A stretch of 64,000 bases of DNA, from contig CP102404.1 of assembly GCA_024628785.1 (NCBI GenBank), positions 806,001-870,000 of the forward strand, given 5' to 3'. Source of the DNA: Fusobacteria bacterium ZRK30 (GTDB lineage Bacteria > Fusobacteriota > Fusobacteriia > Fusobacteriales > Fusobacteriaceae). Below, piece after piece: positions 34,847 through 44,935 of the stretch (within the stretch, counting starts at the first letter, position 1; every line of letters begins with the position of its first letter). The position numbers were made by a program, and so were the translations under genes. Below the pieces are notes generated by a model. It did not search any database. It was given only the letters and a program-made list of their open reading frames with translations, and had not been told where the DNA came from.

Positions 34847-37800
34847 ATGTTAGATAAAAATATAAAGAAAACCCTTGTAATAGGATCAGGACCAATTGTA
34901 ATAGGACAAGCTGCTGAATTTGATTATTCTGGAACCCAGGCTTGTGAAGCATTGAAGGAAGAGGGAATAGAAGTAGTATTAATAAACTCTAACCCCGCTA
35001 CCATAATGACAGATAAAAGTGTAGCCGATAGAATATACATAGAACCTATTACATTGGAATTTGTAACTAAGGTAATCATAAAGGAAAAACCAGATTCAAT
35101 CTTAGTTGGAATGGGTGGACAAACTGCTCTTAATATGGCAGTAGAATTAGAAGACAGTGGAATATTGGCAGAACACAATATAAAGGTATTGGGAACAACT
35201 ATTGATTCTATCAAAAGAGGAGAAGACAGAGACCTCTTTAGGGATGCTATGAATAAGATAGGGGAACCTACTATAGAGAGTATGATAGTTGAGAACCTAG
35301 AAGATGGATTGGAGTTCGCTGCAAAAATAGGATATCCATTAATTGTAAGACCTGCATATACACTAGGTGGTACTGGAGGAGGGATGGCAAATAACCCTCA
35401 AGAGTTAGAAGACATCTTATTGAAAGGATTAGTATTATCTCGTGTAGGACAAGTATTAGTTGAAAAATCTATCCTTGGATGGAAAGAAGTAGAATATGAG
35501 GTAATGAGAGATATAAATGGAAACAGAATTACAGTATGTAATATGGAAAATATCGACCCAGTTGGAATCCATACAGGAGACAGTATAGTAGTAGCACCAT
35601 CTCAAACACTATCTGACAAAGAATACCAAATGCTGAGAACATCTGCACTTAATATCATCGATGAGATTGGAATTGTAGGAGGGTGTAATGTACAGTTCGC
35701 TCTTAATCCCGATTCATTTGAATATGCAATTATTGAGATCAACCCTAGAGTATCAAGATCATCTGCATTAGCTTCTAAAGCTACTGGTTATCCAATCGCC
35801 AGAGTAGCAGCAAAATTATCATTAGGATATACTCTGGATGAAGTAAAAAATGAAGTTACAGGAAAAACATATGCTTGCTTTGAACCGGCACTGGACTATA
35901 TAGTAGTCAAGATTCCAAAGTGGCCATTTGATAAATTTGAGAAGGCTGACAGAAAATTAGGTACAAAGATGATGGCTACTGGAGAGATTATGGCTATTGG
36001 AAATAACTTTGAATCGGCATTTTTAAAAGGTGTGAGATCATTGGAGATCGGACAATACGGTTTAGAGCATAAGGCCTCTACAATTAGATCTATGCAGGAA
36101 TTAAAGAAAAGGGTAGTGAGCCCAGACGATGAAAGAATATTTGACCTTGCTGAGATGCTGAGACGTGGATATACAAAGACTATGTTACAAAAAATTACCG
36201 GGATGGATCCATTCTTTATGGAGAAACTTCAATGGATAGTGAACCAGGAAGAAATTCTAAAGAAAACTAAATTATCTGACCTTACTCCTAAAAATCTTAG
36301 AAACTGGAAGAAGAAAGGTTTCTCAGACAGAGCAATGGCAAAATTTATGGGGATTAGTGAAGATGATATAGTCGCTAAAAGAAAAGAGTTAAACGTTATG
36401 CCTGTATACAAGATGGTAGATACCTGCGCAGGAGAATTTGAAGCTTCTTCATCTTATTACTACTCAACTTACGATATGCATGATGAAGTAGAGATATCAG
36501 ACAGAAGAAAAGTTATAGTAATCGGATCAGGGCCTATAAGAATTGGACAGGGAATTGAATTTGACTACTGTACAGTACACACAGTAAAAGCATTACAAAA
36601 TTTAGATATAGAGACTATTATCATAAACAATAATCCTGAGACTGTTTCTACAGATTTCTCAACTGCCGATAAATTATACTTTGAACCATTGGTATTAGAA
36701 GATGTTATGAACATAATTGAAAAAGAGAATCCAGAGGGAGTTATACTCCAATTTGGCGGACAGACTGCTATAAAATTAGCAAATGATCTGGCAGACTTAG
36801 GAATTAATATAATCGGTACTTCTGCTGAGATGATAGATGCCGCTGAAGACAGAGAAAGATTTGAAGCTATCTTAGAAAAACTAGATATAAATAGACCAAA
36901 GGGAAGAGCTGTTTGGAATACTGAAGACGGTATAGCAGAAGCTGAAAAAGTAAAATATCCGGTGTTGGTAAGACCTTCATATGTACTGGGCGGACAAGGG
37001 ATGGAGATCTGTTACCTAGAGGAAAACTTAAAAGGTTATTTAGAAGCTTCATTCATTAGAGATCCTAAAAATCCAGTATTAGTAGATAAATACTTAAATG
37101 GTGTAGAGATCGAAGTAGATGCAATCTGTGACGGAGAAAACGTTCTTATTCCTGGAATCATGGAACATCTTGAAAGAGCAGGAATTCATTCTGGTGACTC
37201 AATTACAGTTTATCCGCAGCAAAATCTATATGAAGGAACAGAAGAAGAGATCTTAGAGATCACTAAAAAATTAGCTAAAGAATTAAATATAGTAGGGATG
37301 ATGAATATACAATTTATAGCCTATGAAAACAAATTATATATCATAGAAGTAAATCCAAGATCATCTAGAACAGTACCTTATATATCAAAAGTAGCCGGGG
37401 TTCCAATGATCGAACTGGCAACAAAAGTAATGCTGGGACAAAAATTGGCTGATCTGCCATATGGTACGGGAATATATAAGAAACCAGATTTAGTAGCAGT
37501 AAAGGTACCAGTATTCTCTACAGAAAAACTTGGTGGTGTAGAAGTATCATTAGGACCTGAGATGAAGTCTACAGGAGAAGTACTGGGAATAGGAAATAAT
37601 ATGGACGAAGCTATTTACAAAGGTCTTGTAGGTGGATACAGAATCCATGAGATTAAAAATAAGAGAGTTTTAGCCACTATAAAGGGAAGTGACAAAGAGG
37701 AGTTCTTCAGCCTGGCTAAAAGACTCATAGATCAAGGATGTACAATGATTGGAACTGGTGGAACTGCTGAATATCTAAATAATAATGGAGTTCCATGTGA

Positions 37801-38053
37801 GACGGTCAATAAAATAAATGAAGCATCTCCTAATATAATCGATAAATTAAAAACTCAACAAATAGATCTACTTATCAACACTCCAACAAAAGCAAATGAT
37901 GCTCAAAGAGATGGATTCAAGATAAGAAGAACTGCTATAGAATACGGTGTAGAAGTGTTAACTTCATTGGATACACTAAATGCAGTATTAAATATCATGG
38001 AAAAGGATGTAAATACCAGAGACTTAGATATCTTTGATATCAGCCAAATATAA
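34847..38053 (+). CDS. carB: carbamoyl-phosphate synthase large subunit
   Basis: Makes carbamoyl phosphate from bicarbonate, ammonia and two ATP. The start is set at ATG 34847, because the upstream in-frame ATG at 34832 overlaps the ribosome site TGGAGG. The 1,068-residue product has the two homologous synthetase halves: [17 protein letters not shown] (about 14) and [15 protein letters not shown] (about 560), each followed by an ATP-grasp domain. A C-terminal allosteric MGS-like domain (about 930-1060) contains G-T-G-G-T-A. Full length. Confidence 0.96.
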   Translation: MLDKNIKKTLVIGSGPIVIGQAAEFDYSGTQACEALKEEGIEVVLINSNPATIMTDKSVADRIYIEPITLEFVTKVIIKEKPDSILVGMGGQTALNMAVELEDSGILAEHNIKVLGTTIDSIKRGEDRDLFRDAMNKIGEPTIESMIVENLEDGLEFAAKIGYPLIVRPAYTLGGTGGGMANNPQELEDILLKGLVLSRVGQVLVEKSILGWKEVEYEVMRDINGNRITVCNMENIDPVGIHTGDSIVVAPSQTLSDKEYQMLRTSALNIIDEIGIVGGCNVQFALNPDSFEYAIIEINPRVSRSSALASKATGYPIARVAAKLSLGYTLDEVKNEVTGKTYACFEPALDYIVVKIPKWPFDKFEKADRKLGTKMMATGEIMAIGNNFESAFLKGVRSLEIGQYGLEHKASTIRSMQELKKRVVSPDDERIFDLAEMLRRGYTKTMLQKITGMDPFFMEKLQWIVNQEEILKKTKLSDLTPKNLRNWKKKGFSDRAMAKFMGISEDDIVAKRKELNVMPVYKMVDTCAGEFEASSSYYYSTYDMHDEVEISDRRKVIVIGSGPIRIGQGIEFDYCTVHTVKALQNLDIETIIINNNPETVSTDFSTADKLYFEPLVLEDVMNIIEKENPEGVILQFGGQTAIKLANDLADLGINIIGTSAEMIDAAEDRERFEAILEKLDINRPKGRAVWNTEDGIAEAEKVKYPVLVRPSYVLGGQGMEICYLEENLKGYLEASFIRDPKNPVLVDKYLNGVEIEVDAICDGENVLIPGIMEHLERAGIHSGDSITVYPQQNLYEGTEEEILEITKKLAKELNIVGMMNIQFIAYENKLYIIEVNPRSSRTVPYISKVAGVPMIELATKVMLGQKLADLPYGTGIYKKPDLVAVKVPVFSTEKLGGVEVSLGPEMKSTGEVLGIGNNMDEAIYKGLVGGYRIHEIKNKRVLATIKGSDKEEFFSLAKRLIDQGCTMIGTGGTAEYLNNNGVPCETVNKINEASPNIIDKLKTQQIDLLINTPTKANDAQRDGFKIRRTAIEYGVEVLTSLDTLNAVLNIMEKDVNTRDLDIFDISQI

Positions 38054-38100
38054 TAGACTCTGCTGTAGGATATTCGGGAAAATATAATTTAATAAAAAAT

Positions 38101-38129
38101 TTGAAAGAGGTTGTATAACGACCTCTTTC
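38101..38129 (+). terminator. hairpin in the carB-pyrB gap
   Basis: Stem GAAAGAGGT / ACCTCTTTC with a 9-nt loop, followed by CATAATATC rather than a T-run. It may be a weak terminator or a processing/stability element that sets pyrB level. No leader ORF like those at pyrK and carA is seen here. Confidence 0.45.
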
Positions 38130-38192
38130 ATAATATCTAATTTATGTTCATTTAGAGAAATCATTAAAAAAAAGGAAAGTAAGGAGGAAAAT

Positions 38193-39215
38193 TTGAAGGA
38201 AATACTATCATTAAATAATTTAACAGTAACAGATATCTTAAGTATCTTAGATAAGGCAAGAGAATTGGAAAATGACCCTAAACCTTGTGAGTTGGAAAAT
38301 AAAATTTTATCCACTGTGTTTTTTGAACCATCTACCCGGACTAAGTTATCTTTTATAAGTGCTATGTACAGATTAGGAGGAAAGGTCATAGAGTTAGATG
38401 GAGGAGGAAATAACTCCCTAAAAAAAGGGGAAACAATCTCCGATACCCTCACTATGATGGGCCTCTATACTGACATTATGGCAATCAGAAGTCCCTATGA
38501 GGGAACGGCTAAGAGAGCCAGTGAAATATTAGATATACCTGTAATAAATGCAGGTGATGGAGCCAACCAGCATCCTACCCAGACTTTACTCGATCTCTAT
38601 ACTATACAGAAGGAAAAAGGGAGATTAGATAATTTAGAAATTGCATTTGTAGGAGATCTTAAATATGGAAGAACTGTTCACTCACTAGCTAAGGCACTAG
38701 ATAAATTCAGCGGGAATAAAATTTATTTTATAGCCCCTCCTGAGATGCAGATACCATCTTACATCTTAGATTCTCTTTCTTTAGAATATGAAGTTTTAGA
38801 AAACTATGAACCTATTATGAAGGATGTAGATATCCTGTATATGACTAGAATACAAGAGGAAAGATTTGATGATCCCAAAGATTTTAAAAAATGTGCCGGT
38901 AAATATCAAATAGATAAAGAAATTTTAAAAATATCCAAATCTGATTTAAAAATTCTTCATCCACTACCCAGAGTAGGTGAGATCCATACAGACCTAGATT
39001 CTACTCCAAATGCAGTTTATTTTTCCCAGGCTAAAAATGGTGTTTTTGTCAGGCAGTCTATCATGAGCTTACTCATGAAAGATCACACTAAACCTACATA
39101 TAACGGGATAGACAAAAGCTGTAAAAATCCTAAATGTATCTCGCAGATAGAGGATTTAGGAGGAAAGTGGATAGACCTTAAAGGGAAAAAAGTCTGTTTT
39201 TATTGTGAAAAATAA
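38193..39215 (+). CDS. pyrB: aspartate carbamoyltransferase with fused PyrI-type zinc domain
   Basis: Condenses carbamoyl phosphate and aspartate. TTG start behind AAGGAGG. Residues 1-300 form a complete catalytic chain: F-E-P-S-T-R-T (about 44-50), the H-P-T-Q motif (about 126-129) and H-P-L-P-R (about 260). The last 35 residues read C-K-N-P-K-C-I and end C-F-Y-C-E-K, matching the zinc-binding C-terminal domain of the PyrI regulatory chain. The nucleotide-binding PyrI domain is absent and no pyrI gene follows. The tail could tie catalytic trimers together through zinc without allosteric control (inference). Last gene of the operon. Confidence 0.94.
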   Translation: MKEILSLNNLTVTDILSILDKARELENDPKPCELENKILSTVFFEPSTRTKLSFISAMYRLGGKVIELDGGGNNSLKKGETISDTLTMMGLYTDIMAIRSPYEGTAKRASEILDIPVINAGDGANQHPTQTLLDLYTIQKEKGRLDNLEIAFVGDLKYGRTVHSLAKALDKFSGNKIYFIAPPEMQIPSYILDSLSLEYEVLENYEPIMKDVDILYMTRIQEERFDDPKDFKKCAGKYQIDKEILKISKSDLKILHPLPRVGEIHTDLDSTPNAVYFSQAKNGVFVRQSIMSLLMKDHTKPTYNGIDKSCKNPKCISQIEDLGGKWIDLKGKKVCFYCEK

Positions 39216-39227
39216 CTTCCGCATAAA

Positions 39228-39253
39228 AAAAGAGGTATAATTATACCTCTTTT
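39228..39253. terminator. bidirectional terminator after pyrB
   Basis: Stem AAAAGAGGTATA / TATACCTCTTTT around a small loop, between convergent genes, with T-rich flanks in both directions. Confidence 0.85.
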
Positions 39254-39255
39254 CT

Positions 39256-40764
39256 TTATTTTACATATTTTCTTTCAGGAAATTTCTTTTTATATCTTTT
39301 ATTTTCATACATGTTGATATCTGCTATATTAACATATTCATCTAAAGTTTTATCTTTCCAACATTCTACTGTTCCTACACTAATACTGTGTGTATATTTC
39401 TTTTGATATTTATTATCGTAACTTTCTAAATTTTCTTCAATTTCATTAAATAATAGATTTACTTCTAATAAGTTTAATCTGTTAAATCCCAGAATAAACT
39501 CATCTCCTCCAAATCTTAAAAAAATATCCTCTGATTTCAATTTATTTTTTATAATTTTTACAACATTTTTAATTAATTTGTCTCCCTCTTCATGGGAATA
39601 CCTGTCATTTACATATTTTAAATCATTTATATCTATAAAAGCTATTGTAAAAATTTCATTATTACTTTGAGCTTTTTTAAAATTTTTTTCTAATTTTTCT
39701 AATCCCGTGTGCCTATTTAAGATTCCAGTCATCACATCATAGGTGGCTAAGTTATATAGTTTTGCCTTCATAATCTCAAGGTCTTCCAATAAATTGTTTA
39801 TATTTTCTCCCAAGTTTCCAATTTCATCTCTGCCATTGATCTTAAGACGTTTCCCCAAATCTTGACATTCTATAATTTCTCTTACAGACTGATCCATCTT
39901 TCTTAATCTTCTCACTATAATATATTCCATAAAGATATAAATCGCAGATATCAAGATTAGAAAATTAACAAATAGTACAATCACATATTTTTTTATATTC
40001 TTTTTTCCTAGAATTAATATATCAGCATCTCTTTGATTATCAAAAATAACGCTTTTCCCTGAGAGATCTGGAATATATAGTTTATTATATATTTTATTTC
40101 TGCCTATATTAATCTTATATGGGATTTCTAATTTTTCAGAGATCCCAGCCATACTAAGTTGAATTCCTAATTTTTCAGAAATAGCTGTAACTTTATTTTT
40201 ATTCAGAAAATAACCCATTATTAAATTACCATTTGATCTTTTGATCTTTTGGCTATCAGTTATCTTCAAATTAGAAAAAACAATAATCTCTTCCCTTTCT
40301 CCAATTAACATTCCAGTTTCCTCTTTATAATTAGATATTTTTTTTGTTATCCGATCAATTTTTTTTGCAGATATTTCATTACCTGACAAATCATCATAAC
40401 CCTGTTGATATAAAATTTCTCCATTATCACCTAAAAAAATAATAAAATTTAAATTTAAATCTGATAATATCCCATGTTGTACTCCAGAATTCAGATTACT
40501 TTCTATAAAATTCCCCCTTGCTTTCTCATTTCCCTCTACAAATTCATAGGTATCATCCCATTTACTCCAGTCAATGTTGAGTTTTTCTAAATCTTTATAT
40601 ATCCCTTGAAACTCATGATCTATAAGATGATATATAGATTGTGATCTAATTATTTCTAAATTTTTATAATCTGTATCAATTGATTTTTTTAAATAAATAA
40701 ACATAAATATAAAAACTATTACACTTGAAATGCTCACAACCGTTAAACTCTTTATTCTCAGCAT
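39256..40764 (-). CDS. membrane diguanylate cyclase with CHASE4-like sensor
   Basis: A 502-residue protein. One helix (about 7-26) leads into an extracytoplasmic domain with N-I-D-W-S-K-W-D-D-T-Y-E-F (about 63-75), the CHASE4 hallmark. A second helix (about 255-277), a HAMP linker (about 278-335) and a GGDEF domain (about 340-500) with R-F-G-G-D-E-F complete it. It should make c-di-GMP in response to an external signal. The inhibitory I-site is not canonical (K-S-E-D instead of R-x-x-D), so product inhibition may be weak. Monocistronic. Confidence 0.9.
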   Translation of the reverse strand: MLRIKSLTVVSISSVIVFIFMFIYLKKSIDTDYKNLEIIRSQSIYHLIDHEFQGIYKDLEKLNIDWSKWDDTYEFVEGNEKARGNFIESNLNSGVQHGILSDLNLNFIIFLGDNGEILYQQGYDDLSGNEISAKKIDRITKKISNYKEETGMLIGEREEIIVFSNLKITDSQKIKRSNGNLIMGYFLNKNKVTAISEKLGIQLSMAGISEKLEIPYKINIGRNKIYNKLYIPDLSGKSVIFDNQRDADILILGKKNIKKYVIVLFVNFLILISAIYIFMEYIIVRRLRKMDQSVREIIECQDLGKRLKINGRDEIGNLGENINNLLEDLEIMKAKLYNLATYDVMTGILNRHTGLEKLEKNFKKAQSNNEIFTIAFIDINDLKYVNDRYSHEEGDKLIKNVVKIIKNKLKSEDIFLRFGGDEFILGFNRLNLLEVNLLFNEIEENLESYDNKYQKKYTHSISVGTVECWKDKTLDEYVNIADINMYENKRYKKKFPERKYVK

Positions 40765-40891
40765 ATATTCTCCCCTACAGCAATTTAATTATACTTACAG
40801 TATACTTGTAAATTAATTTAAATTACAAGTATAATTATCATATTTATTAAAAAAAGCAGGAAAAGAATCCTATTTTCTTAAATTTATACTT

Positions 40892-41713
40892 TTATTTTTG
40901 AAATTTTTTCATGTATATAGGAAGATACTCTATTATATCCCTTGCTGTAACACAAAATCTTTCCTGAAATAATTCATCTCCTATATAACCATGGATATAA
41001 GCCCCCATATAAGCAGCTTCTAACAGATCATAGCCCTGTGCTATTAAAGAGGCAATTATTCCAGTAAGAGAATCCCCCATACCTCCATTTGCCATGGCAG
41101 GGTTTCCACTTGTATTTATGTATGTTTTCTTCCCATCGGTAATGAGAGTCCTGTGTCCTTTCAAAACTAAAACTATATTGTGAAATGTGGCAAATTCTTT
41201 AGCTATATTTAACCTATCTTTTTTTATCTCTTCTATATCTAACCCTGTGAGTCTTGAAAATTCTCCTAGATGAGGAGTTAAAATCACTTTTCTCCCTCTC
41301 AATAATTTCATATTTTTATTCAATACATTTATTCCATCTGCATCTATGACCAAGGGACATGTGGAATTAACTAAAGTAGACTTTAAAATATTTAAAGTTT
41401 TCTCCATTCCCATTCCCGGTCCTAAAGCTACTACAGTAGCAGTTTTTAATAATTTTCTTAACTTTACCTCATTTGAGAACGTACAGCTCATAGCCTCTAA
41501 AAGATTGGATACCACCATACTTTCTATATCATCTTCTACACAAAGAGTTACCAACCCTGCCCCAGATCTCACTGCTGAATTAGCTGTAATTACAGGTGCT
41601 CCTGTAAATCCACGGCTTCCTCCTATGACTATTACGTGACCATAATTTCCCTTATATCCTTGAAGATCTCGTTTTTTCAAAACTATGTCTTTTATTTCTA
41701 AGTTTTTTTCCAT
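40892..41713 (-). CDS. nnrD: ADP-dependent NAD(P)H-hydrate dehydratase
   Basis: Repairs hydrated NADH and NADPH. The 273-residue ribokinase-like protein has G-H-V-I-V-I-G-G-S-R-G-F-T-G-A-P (about 26-41), D-A-D-G-I-N (about 122) and the catalytic loop N-G-G-M-G-D-S-L-T-G-I (about 214-224), where the usual Thr of G-T-G-D is Met. It corresponds to the C-terminal half of bifunctional YjeF proteins. The NnrE epimerase half is not attached or adjacent. The start has a GGGAGG ribosome site. Confidence 0.9.
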   Translation of the reverse strand: MEKNLEIKDIVLKKRDLQGYKGNYGHVIVIGGSRGFTGAPVITANSAVRSGAGLVTLCVEDDIESMVVSNLLEAMSCTFSNEVKLRKLLKTATVVALGPGMGMEKTLNILKSTLVNSTCPLVIDADGINVLNKNMKLLRGRKVILTPHLGEFSRLTGLDIEEIKKDRLNIAKEFATFHNIVLVLKGHRTLITDGKKTYINTSGNPAMANGGMGDSLTGIIASLIAQGYDLLEAAYMGAYIHGYIGDELFQERFCVTARDIIEYLPIYMKKFQK

Positions 41714-41868
41714 AATTCCTCCCTGTATAAAATTAGAATTATTAAAACTATTATTTCCAACTTATATATTCTTTTACAGTTAAATTAATTATTTCCTAGA
41801 CAAAAAAAATAAAGAAGCCCAAAGGCTCCCCTATTAAAAAATTCTTTAAAATATTTACTCCTTTATTT

Positions 41869-42165
41869 TTAATCTTTTATCCTTACTCCGGAAGCACTGA
41901 GGACAGTTCCTATTATAGGTATTGAATATACGTATTTAATCTCTACTTCATCTGTAAACTCCAATCCATCATAGATATATACACTTAAACCATCTACATC
42001 ATATTTTGTAAATCCATTTTCATTTTCCATCTTTTCCACTGCTTCAACCTGAAGTGTCTTCGTTCCAGCACATCAGCCACTTTTGGCAACGTGGAGGGAA
42101 ATTTTTATAATATTAAGATTTTTTTTAGTCATATATTTTTTTAATTTTTCGTGAATTAATATCAT
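41869..42165 (-). CDS. HesB/IscA-like selenoprotein (in-frame TGA at codon 31)
   Basis: A 98-residue frame interrupted only by TGA at 42075-42073. Both sides are in the same frame. The N-terminal part starts M-I-L-I-H-E-K-L behind GGAGG with 7-nt spacing. The C-terminal part runs K-T-L-Q-V-E-A-V … V-D-G-L-S-V-Y-I … I-P-I-I-G-T-V-L. The TGA falls in A-K-S-G-(TGA)-C-A-G-T, where HesB/IscA-like proteins carry a reactive Cys pair. HesB-like selenoproteins are a known bacterial selenoprotein family. A candidate SECIS hairpin starts just downstream of the TGA. The spacing, ribosome site and family fit make recoding more likely than a nonsense mutation. The role is unknown, perhaps redox or Fe-S related. 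Gene callers would miss or split this gene. Confidence 0.8.
42040..42070 (-). promoter_or_regulatory. candidate bacterial SECIS hairpin
   Basis: Directly after the TGA the minus-strand RNA can form UGCU/AGCA, AAC/GUU and GAAG/CUUC helices with an internal G-rich mismatch and an AG bulge. The apical loop lies about 18-21 nt from the UGA, within the usual distance for bacterial SECIS elements. I folded it by eye only. Confidence 0.5.
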
Positions 42166-42277
42166 TATCTGACCTCCATTTATTTTAATAGTACTATATT
42201 TAAAAGTTTTTAGTAATTTTGTTTTTAAAAAATATTTATATTGATACATTATCGGACTTAATTTGTTGTTTAATTAA

Positions 42278-42322
42278 AGATCGTATCAATTAAAGATTAA
42301 ATTCTAAAAATTAATACGATCT
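42278..42322 (-). terminator. 3' hairpin of the lon transcript
   Basis: Fourteen-bp inverted repeat AGATCGTATCAATT / AATTAATACGATCT (one G-U pair on the minus strand) with a 17-nt loop, just after the lon stop. The T-run is poor, so it may be a processing or stability element. Confidence 0.5.
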
Positions 42323-42338
42323 CTATTAAGGGGTAATT

Positions 42339-44708
42339 TTAAAATACTACTTTTAATATATCTTCGAAATAATCAGCATAGTGCACTGTAATTCCTTCTT
42401 TTATGTAATCAGGTAATCTCTCGAAATCAGTTTTATTATCTTTTGGAAATAATAGAGTATCTACTCCTACCCTCCTTGCAGCTATTGTTTTTTCCCTTAC
42501 TCCTCCAATAGGTAATACTTTTCCAGTCAGAGTAATCTCTCCAGTCATAGCTATATTATTTTTAATTGGTTTATTTTTAGCCAGTGAATATAAGGCAAGT
42601 GCCATTGTAACTCCGGCAGAAGGTCCATCTTTTGGAGTAGCACCTTCAGGTACATGAAGATGGATACTGTGTTTATCAAAGAAGTCTTTTTTATCTTTAT
42701 CGCAGTCCTCTTTGCACATTAAAGATTTAATGTATGAATAAGCAATGATTGAAGATTCCTTCATTACATCCCCCAATTGACCTGTTTGCTTAAATCCACC
42801 TTGGTGACCTATAACGCTTGCTTCTATATATAGAGTAACTCCTCCCATAGATGTCCAAGCCAGCCCCAATGTCACCCCAGGAACGTTTTTATTATACAGT
42901 TCTTCAGTAGTGAAGATTGGTTTACCTAAAAATTCTTCCATATTTTTTTTATTTACACTTATTTTTTTATCTTCCCCTTCGGCAATTTTCAGAGTGGCTT
43001 TTCTCATTATCTTTTTAATATTTTTTTCTAATCCCCTTACCCCTGCTTCTCTGGCATATTTATCAATAATTTCTCTCAGAGTTGTATTTGATATTGATAC
43101 CTCTTTTTTTGTCAATCCATGCTCTTCCATTTGATGCGGAATCAAATATTTCTTTGCTATTTCCTCTTTTTCTTCTAATATATAACCTGGCAGCTGTATT
43201 ATTTCCATCCTATCTAAAAGCGGTCTAGGGATGGTATCTAACTGATTGGCTGTAGTTATAAATAAAATTTTAGATAGATCAAATCTGACATCTAAATAAT
43301 GATCTAAAAATTCAACATTTTGCTCTGGATCTAACACCTCTAAGAGAGCTGATGCTGGATCTCCCTGATAACTATTCCCTATTTTGTCTATCTCATCTAG
43401 CATTATTATTGGATTGGCTGTCCCGACTTTCTTTATAGCCTGTAATATTTTCCCTGGCATAGCACCTATATAAGTTCTTCTATGACCTTTTATCTCTGCC
43501 TCATCCTTCATCCCACCTACAGAAAATCTGAAAAATTCACGATTTAATGCATTGGCGATTGATTTTCCAATGGAAGTTTTTCCCACTCCTGGAGGTCCTA
43601 CTAAACAAAGGATAGCGCCACTTACAGTTCCTGTTTTCATAATAGTACTAATAAATTCCAATATATTACTTTTTACATCCTGTAACCCATAATGGTCTTC
43701 ATCTAATTTTTTTCTCGATTTATTTATATCCAAACTATCTTTTGAATAGATCCCCCACGGTAACTCAGCTATGGCTAAAAGATAGGATCTTACCACATTG
43801 TGTTCCGGTGAATGGCTGTCCAATAATTTTAATTTTTCAATTTGCTCTTCCACAGTTTTTAAAGCTTCCTCACTTAGAGTTTTTCCTTCTAATATTTGCA
43901 GTATTTTTTCAACTTCAGTCTCTTTATCATCTTTTTCCATTCCTAATTCTTTTTTTATCAACTTTAATTGTTCCCTTAAAAAATATTCTTTTTGCTGTTT
44001 ACTTACTTTTTCCTCAATTTGTTTTTGAAGTTTTTGCTGAAGATGCGATATTTCTAATTCTTTTTTCAGCATTGTTAACAGCAGTCTGCTCCTCTTGGCC
44101 AGATCCCACTCTTCCAAAACTTCCTGCAGGTTTTTATTTTCAGTTTTAAGCATAGATGTAATAAGATCCATGAGTACACCTGGTTTTTCATAATTCACCT
44201 GAGTCATCAGTAACTTTAGTTCTTCCTGTAGGATCGGATTAACCTTAAAAATTTCCTTTAAAGATGACATGATTGCCAGCATATAAGCTCGTATTTCATC
44301 ATTTGGAGGACCCTCCTCCCCTTTATCATATTTTACATTCCAGACTGTATTAGGTTCTTTTTTGATTACTTTTAATAGTTCAAATCTATTTAATCCCTGA
44401 ACTATTATCTGAATTGTATTAGCTGAAAGTGGTGTTATCTTATGTATTTTTACCACTGTCCCAACTTCATATAACTCTGATTTAAAAATATCAAATTGAT
44501 TTAATTCCTTTACAAAAACTAAACCTAATAATTTATTTTCTGTTTCCTCTACCATTTTGATAGTTTTTAAAAAAACCTCCCCTGAAAAAGTTATAGGGAT
44601 CATAATGTTTGGAAATATTGGTCTTGTTAGCATTGGCAAAATCGTTAAATTTTCTGGCAAGATGTGCTCTACATTAATTAATTGACTATCATTTTCTTGA
44701 GCATACAT
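42339..44708 (-). CDS. lon: ATP-dependent protease Lon
   Basis: Processive AAA+ serine protease for damaged and regulatory proteins. In its 789 residues an N-terminal substrate-binding domain (about 15-210) and coiled coil precede the AAA+ module with G-P-P-G-V-G-K-T-S (about 366) and D-E-I-D-K (about 430). The C-terminal proteolytic domain has the catalytic Ser in P-K-D-G-P-S-A-G (about 692) and the dyad Lys in G-G-V-R-E-K-T-I-A-A (about 735). Full family length. The ribosome site is a long G-run before the ATG. No heat-shock operator was recognised. Confidence 0.96.
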   Translation of the reverse strand: MYAQENDSQLINVEHILPENLTILPMLTRPIFPNIMIPITFSGEVFLKTIKMVEETENKLLGLVFVKELNQFDIFKSELYEVGTVVKIHKITPLSANTIQIIVQGLNRFELLKVIKKEPNTVWNVKYDKGEEGPPNDEIRAYMLAIMSSLKEIFKVNPILQEELKLLMTQVNYEKPGVLMDLITSMLKTENKNLQEVLEEWDLAKRSRLLLTMLKKELEISHLQQKLQKQIEEKVSKQQKEYFLREQLKLIKKELGMEKDDKETEVEKILQILEGKTLSEEALKTVEEQIEKLKLLDSHSPEHNVVRSYLLAIAELPWGIYSKDSLDINKSRKKLDEDHYGLQDVKSNILEFISTIMKTGTVSGAILCLVGPPGVGKTSIGKSIANALNREFFRFSVGGMKDEAEIKGHRRTYIGAMPGKILQAIKKVGTANPIIMLDEIDKIGNSYQGDPASALLEVLDPEQNVEFLDHYLDVRFDLSKILFITTANQLDTIPRPLLDRMEIIQLPGYILEEKEEIAKKYLIPHQMEEHGLTKKEVSISNTTLREIIDKYAREAGVRGLEKNIKKIMRKATLKIAEGEDKKISVNKKNMEEFLGKPIFTTEELYNKNVPGVTLGLAWTSMGGVTLYIEASVIGHQGGFKQTGQLGDVMKESSIIAYSYIKSLMCKEDCDKDKKDFFDKHSIHLHVPEGATPKDGPSAGVTMALALYSLAKNKPIKNNIAMTGEITLTGKVLPIGGVREKTIAARRVGVDTLLFPKDNKTDFERLPDYIKEGITVHYADYFEDILKVVF

Positions 44709-44869
44709 GGTCAGTCCCCCCCCTTATGAATCATTTTATTTGATTAATAGACTATACTTTATTTACTTATAATTTCCTATTAAATTAATTAAAAAATTTA
44801 TATTTAATTCTATATAAATTTCCAGAAAAATAAAATAACAGCCTTATTCTTATTTTTTCTCGGGTATGT

Positions 44870-44898
44870 TTGTTTTACATCAATAAATATAGTATAAT
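44870..44898 (+). promoter_or_regulatory. promoter of the acyl-ligase fusion gene
   Basis: TTGTTT (44870-44875), 17-bp spacer, TATAAT (44893-44898), 38 bp before the ATG. Confidence 0.6.
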
Positions 44899-44935
44899 AA
44901 GTTAAAATGTTTATCAACAATTTAGGAGGAATATC

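Noticed and set aside
38054-38192. A third pyrimidine leader peptide before pyrB.
   Set aside because: The gap has a hairpin but no ORF with the D-V-P-Y/G-A-V motif and no T-run terminator.
43742-44149. ORFs opposite lon (43742-44149 and 43798-44028).
   Set aside because: Shadows of the lon coiled-coil region without start signals.
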